The translations under genes were made by a program, and so were the position numbers. DNA of 50,174 nucleotides from Rufibacter ruber (GTDB lineage: Bacteria > Bacteroidota > Bacteroidia > Cytophagales > Hymenobacteraceae), in assembly GCF_001647275.1 (NCBI RefSeq), contig NZ_LRMM01000032.1:1-50174 (forward strand), read 5' to 3'. Below are positions 46,999-50,174 of this stretch, piece after piece. The notes beneath the pieces are model-generated. The model was not told the DNA's origin, did not search any database, and saw nothing but the letters and a program-made list of their open reading frames with translations. How positions within the stretch are numbered: position 1 is the stretch's first letter; the number at the start of each line of letters is the position of its first letter.

Positions 46999-48927
46999 TT
47001 AAGGATGTTTGGCCCATTGCAGGGACAGGGAAATTCTGATGTTTCTGGGAGGCATGGCGCGGTAGGCCATGGTTTGGTAGACGGTGTTGGTCACATTGTG
47101 AACTTGCGCCATCAGTTGGGCCTCAAACGCGTGCCAGGAAAAAGTGCGCCCTGCACCGGCGTTGACCAGCGTGTAAGAAGGCAGCCAGTTGTTGTTGTCA
47201 TTGTCTGAGTACCTGAGGCTGGTGAAGGTGGCGTCTGTGGTGAGCCACCAGCCGCGGTAGCGCAGGTCTACCCAGCCGGCCAGCTTATGCCTGGGTACAT
47301 AAAATAACTGCCGGTCTTGCAGCTTGGCCTGGGCGTTTGGCAGTGTCTGCTCAGAAATGGTATGGGCATACGCGGCACCGCCTTGCAGGATCCAGTCTGT
47401 AGTTAACCGGTACTGCCACCTGCTGTCCAGCTCAAGCCCATGGCCGTTCACTCTGCTCAGGTTGACGGGCTCAGAATATCCGCCGTTGGCGGAAGGCTGC
47501 CATTGAATCCAGTCTTTTACGTTAAGCAGGTAGGCCGTGGCCTCAGTGGAGCCGGTGAGTTTTTTACTTTTATATTGATGCTGAAGGCCTTCTTCATACC
47601 CCCAGCCGCTTTCGGGTTGAAGAGTGGGGTTGCCGCCGGGCCGCCAGAAACGGTCATTGAGGGTGGGCATCCGGTAACTTCTGGAAAGGTTGGCCTTGAA
47701 GACCAGGCTATGCGCGTCTGTTTCCAGCAGTTGGAGGTTGGCTCCCAGCGTAGGGGTAGGTGGCGGATTGAACCCCTGTACCCATGCCTGCCGAACGTTC
47801 AGGCTCAACTGCAGCAGGGGCAGCAGATCATAACGCAGCCAGCCGTAGGCAGAATACCGCCGCTCGTCTACGTTACCGCCGTAGCCGCCCACGTTGGCTT
47901 TGAACAATTGGCCTTCACCGCCTAACTGCAGGAGAAGGGTAGGGAGCAGCTGCCGCTCATGCTCTATCTGGCTTTGGTAGGTGTTCACGGTAGAGAGCGA
48001 GAAGGTGCCGTCATCTTTATAGTCTAACCTGTCTTTAAACCAGGCGCCGCGCACGGTGGTGGTGCCGCGGGCAACCTGCCCCTGCCATTCGGCCATGAGC
48101 CGCAGGTTCTCATCTTCCTGTTCTGCGTGCGTGTTGGCGCTGCCCATAGACGGCTGAATCTGCCGGTGGGTCTTCACGTACCAGCCCCGTACAGAAAGCC
48201 GCTGCTCCTGGCTTAGTTTGAAATGCAGTTCCTGCGCAAGGCTGTTCTGGTGAAAGGCGGCGTTCTGCTGGCGCTCTGTTGGTGCCCCAAAGGCGGTGGT
48301 GTTTTTAAACTTGAAATTGTTGTCTGATGCCGTTCTGGTGAAGGAGGAAACACTGGTGAGGCGCCCGTTGGAAAAGGAGCCCGTAGCGGCAGTTCTTCTA
48401 TGCCCAAAACTGCCCGCTTCCTGCTGCACGCGCACCAGCTGGTGGGGCTTGAAGGAGGCCGGGTTTTCCAGGATCACAGCTCCGCCAACGGCGCCGCTGC
48501 CGTGCAGGGCACCGCTGGGCCCATGCTGCAGGCTCACCTGGGTATTGGCCGCCGGTGGCAACAGCGCAAAGTCAGTGAGCCCCAGCGTGGGCAGCGCAAT
48601 ATTAAAGCCGTTCCAGAGAACCGCGGTATGGCTGGCGGTAGTGCCCCTGAAGGCCACGGTGGCGGTCATGCCGTTGCCGTAGCTTTTCAGGTACAGCGGG
48701 CTGCGCTGCTGGAGCACGTCTGCCAGGGTAATACCGGGTTGCCGCTGCAGCAGCAGCGAATCAACGGGTTGTACCCGGGCACCGGCGGCGTAGCGGGTGT
48801 TCCTTTTGCCGGCCACTGTCACTTCCTGCAGCTGCACGGCGTTGCGCAGCTGGGCGTGGGCGCGCTGGGTGAAGAGCACCTGGGCCAGTCCCAAAACAAA
48901 TCCAAAAAAGAAAACGCGTTGCGTCAT
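46999..48927 (-). CDS. btuB: TonB-dependent vitamin B12 receptor, BtuB-like
   Basis: A 642-residue outer-membrane receptor: signal peptide MTQRVFFFGFVLGLAQVLF to AHA, TonB-box-like LQEVTVAGKR, plug domain (LADVLQQRSPLYLKSYG, VAFRGTTASHTAVLWNG, VSLQHGPSGALHGSGAVGGAV) and a 22-strand-type barrel ending RNIRISLSLQW with a terminal aromatic residue nearby. It is smaller than SusC proteins, typical of BtuB/cirA-like transporters. A cobalamin riboswitch precedes it and a BtuG-like lipoprotein follows, which assigns B12 or a cobinamide as substrate. Confidence 0.9.
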   Translation of the reverse strand: MTQRVFFFGFVLGLAQVLFTQRAHAQLRNAVQLQEVTVAGKRNTRYAAGARVQPVDSLLLQRQPGITLADVLQQRSPLYLKSYGNGMTATVAFRGTTASHTAVLWNGFNIALPTLGLTDFALLPPAANTQVSLQHGPSGALHGSGAVGGAVILENPASFKPHQLVRVQQEAGSFGHRRTAATGSFSNGRLTSVSSFTRTASDNNFKFKNTTAFGAPTERQQNAAFHQNSLAQELHFKLSQEQRLSVRGWYVKTHRQIQPSMGSANTHAEQEDENLRLMAEWQGQVARGTTTVRGAWFKDRLDYKDDGTFSLSTVNTYQSQIEHERQLLPTLLLQLGGEGQLFKANVGGYGGNVDERRYSAYGWLRYDLLPLLQLSLNVRQAWVQGFNPPPTPTLGANLQLLETDAHSLVFKANLSRSYRMPTLNDRFWRPGGNPTLQPESGWGYEEGLQHQYKSKKLTGSTEATAYLLNVKDWIQWQPSANGGYSEPVNLSRVNGHGLELDSRWQYRLTTDWILQGGAAYAHTISEQTLPNAQAKLQDRQLFYVPRHKLAGWVDLRYRGWWLTTDATFTSLRYSDNDNNNWLPSYTLVNAGAGRTFSWHAFEAQLMAQVHNVTNTVYQTMAYRAMPPRNIRISLSLQWAKHP

Positions 48928-49045
48928 GTCCTCGGCCAGTTAACAGCAGAGGAGACTACAAGGGGAGAAATAAACGAAAACGCCGACCCGCGGCGGGGCC
49001 ACCATCCTTGCTGCTTTTTTTCCCGAAAGCCTCCAAGTATACAAG

Positions 49046-49205
49046 ATGATCTGGCAGGTCTCCTGACTCTCTTCTTCGGCCCGGCCTTCCCATCTGGCAG
49101 TGCAGACAGTGGCGTGTGGTGGGCAGAAACAGTTGAAGATCACAGTTGCGGGTACAGCTCAGGTTTCTCACCTGATTCCCTTTTAAGCACACACCGGCAG
49201 ACGAC
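49046..49205 (-). promoter_or_regulatory. Cobalamin riboswitch
   Basis: Read on the minus strand: GGGAATCAGGTG, AAACCTGAGCTGTACCCGC, AACTGTGAT, CGCCACTGTCTG, and the B12 box AGTCAGGAGACCTGCC near the 3' end (about 49065-49050). These are the conserved core blocks in the right order. It sits 120 bp upstream of the btuB start and should switch expression off when adenosyl- or methylcobalamin is abundant. Confidence 0.95.
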
Positions 49206-49229
49206 CGGGGGGTGCACCAAAATCGGGGG

Positions 49230-49237
49230 CAAAGGTA
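49230..49237 (-). promoter_or_regulatory. -7 element upstream of the cobalamin riboswitch
   Basis: TACCTTTG on the minus strand about 25 bp before the riboswitch core, correctly placed to start its transcript. Confidence 0.55.
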
Positions 49238-49277
49238 CGGGAAGTTTTGCAATCTGGTGCAGGTGCGCCGGGTAAAT

Positions 49278-49317
49278 TCTGTTTCTGGCTTGTTTTCAGG
49301 GAAATAGGCCCAAAACG
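49278..49317. repeat. Family-A palindrome (degenerate)
   Basis: TCTGTTTCTGGCTTGTTTTC, then GAAATAGGCCCAAAACG. It lies in the divergent gap between the riboswitch and the DUF4919 gene. Confidence 0.55.
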
Positions 49318-49400
49318 TACGCAGAATATTTCCGTACAAACAGGGGAACAAGGAGACGAGGCCACGCGGGGTTATTGTCTTGATTTAACTAACCTCAGCT

Positions 49401-50141
49401 ATGAAACGTCTATTCTTTTTTGCGTTACTGCTGGGCCTGGGCCTTTCCGGCGCCTTTGCCCAAACCATTTCCAACGTAGACCTCACCAAAGTGTACAGCG
49501 GCATAGCCGACGAGGCTTCGCCGTTTTTCTACCCGCCCTTGCTGGAGCGCTACAAAGCCCATGACTCCAGCCTCACCGTCTTTGACTACCATTACCTGTA
49601 TTACGGCTACACCAAACAGGACGGCTACAACCCCTACGCCCGGGGCGAAGGCGAAAAAGTAGCCATGCAGATGGTAGACGAAGGCAAACTGGAGGAGGCG
49701 CGGCTGGTGCTGCTGACTGAGTTTGAGGAGAACCCCTTCAACATGAATGTGATCTTCCGGCTGGGCAGCCTCGCCGACATGCAGCAGAAACCAGCCGAGG
49801 CCCGCCAGTGGCTTCTGAAGTTTGACGGCCTGCTGCGCACCATTCTGCAGAGCGGCGACGGCCAGTCTGAGGAGACGGCCCTGGTGGTGATTGCCCCGCA
49901 GGATGAATACCCCATCATGGGGGTTCTGGGCCTGGAGACCACCGGGCAGGGGCTGGTCAAAAACAAATATGACGTGCAGAAGCTCAAGACTCCCAATGAG
50001 ATGGAGAGCGAGAAGCTGTACTTCAACATAGAAATGCCGTTTGGGCACATGGCCCGCACGTTCACCCAGAAAATTGTAAAAGCCGAGTCCAGACCTAAAC
50101 CTGTGAAGGCGAAGAAGATGAGGGGCACAGCCGGTAATTAA
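49401..50141 (+). CDS. DUF4919 family exported protein
   Basis: A 246-residue protein with signal peptide MKRLFFFALLLGLGLSGAFAQ. The mature part matches DUF4919: SPFFYPPLLERYKAHDSSLT, DYHYLYYGYTKQDGYNPYARGE, a TPR-like helical segment (EGKLEEARLVLLTEFEENPFNM) and the C-terminal KLYFNIEMPFGHMARTF. Members are found in Bacteroidota and have no known function. It lies alone, 470 bp from the divergent btuB, with a family-A palindrome 1 bp after the stop. Confidence 0.88.
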   Translation: MKRLFFFALLLGLGLSGAFAQTISNVDLTKVYSGIADEASPFFYPPLLERYKAHDSSLTVFDYHYLYYGYTKQDGYNPYARGEGEKVAMQMVDEGKLEEARLVLLTEFEENPFNMNVIFRLGSLADMQQKPAEARQWLLKFDGLLRTILQSGDGQSEETALVVIAPQDEYPIMGVLGLETTGQGLVKNKYDVQKLKTPNEMESEKLYFNIEMPFGHMARTFTQKIVKAESRPKPVKAKKMRGTAGN

Positions 50142-50142
50142 T

Positions 50143-50174
50143 CCTGTTTTTGGCCTGTTTCCAGAAAAACAGGC
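50143..50174. repeat. Family-A palindrome (cut by window end)
   Basis: CCTGTTTTTGGCCTGTTTCC, then GAAAAACAGGC to the last base. It starts 1 bp after the DUF4919 stop. Confidence 0.75.

Noticed and set aside
11908-50174. Family-A palindromes as ordinary Rho-independent terminators only
   Set aside because: Some lie upstream of genes in divergent gaps (22304, 30185, 49278), one is inside a CDS, and two abut independent strong terminators (40433, 45771).
1-50174. tRNA or rRNA genes
   Set aside because: No cloverleaf with a GTTCRANNC-type T arm, and no rRNA segment, was recognised on either strand.

Overview
The window looks like a chromosomal segment of an aerobic Bacteroidota, most probably a Cytophagales/Hymenobacteraceae-type bacterium (Rufibacter, Nibribacter or Pontibacter relatives). 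This is inferred from gene content (hpf-xerC-rpsU order, Wza/Wzc/PHP-phosphatase cluster, DUF4919, BtuB with a beta-propeller lipoprotein, phosphosulfolactate synthase) and from repeated TAnnTTTG -7 boxes, the Bacteroidota promoter signature. Genus assignment is not proven.

Layout. 1-2.9 kb: 3' end of metK (with an apparent 1-base deletion), hpf, xerC, rpsU and an acyl-CoA dehydrogenase. 3.2-8.2 kb: an export module (outer-membrane polysaccharide export lipoprotein, Wzc-type tyrosine kinase with a GY-repeat tail, PHP-type tyrosine phosphatase, sugar-epimerase-like SDR). 8.3-11.9 kb: TPR protein, phosphosulfolactate synthase, DedA, shikimate dehydrogenase. 12.5-15.4 kb: ECF sigma factor, a membrane-anchored/outer-membrane barrel partner and two small envelope proteins. 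15.5-17.6 kb: uvrB. 18.3-22.2 kb: a three-subunit molybdenum aldehyde oxidoreductase (PaoABC type) whose large subunit is frameshifted. 22.4-30.6 kb: GNAT, a B12-binding radical SAM protein, an AsmA/DUF748 protein, a His/Met-rich outer-membrane protein and a YciI protein, interleaved with REP-associated transposase (RAYT) elements. 31.1-36 kb: a Ca2+ P-type ATPase and small envelope proteins, including a tandem pair. 36.2-44.4 kb: a copper/metal island (CopA, CopZ, two 16-cysteine copper-storage proteins, a CDF exporter, an AraC regulator fused to a metal-binding-like domain, a thioredoxin-like protein). 44.5-50.1 kb: two small hydrophilic proteins, a cobalamin riboswitch with btuB and a BtuG-like lipoprotein, and a DUF4919 protein.

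The most striking feature is the non-coding repeat landscape from 11.9 kb onward. About 20 copies of a 36-46 bp palindrome (family A, GTTTTTGGCCTG type) sit between genes, often 1-15 bp after stop codons, and show compensatory base changes that keep the hairpin paired. A second family (B) forms the long inverted ends of two RAYT transposase elements and of two transposase-free derivatives. A third (C) is a multi-hairpin GAGTCTCCAGACTC module, once nested inside a B element. Families D and E are present in two copies each. One family-A copy lies inside a coding sequence. The first 11.9 kb has none of these repeats.
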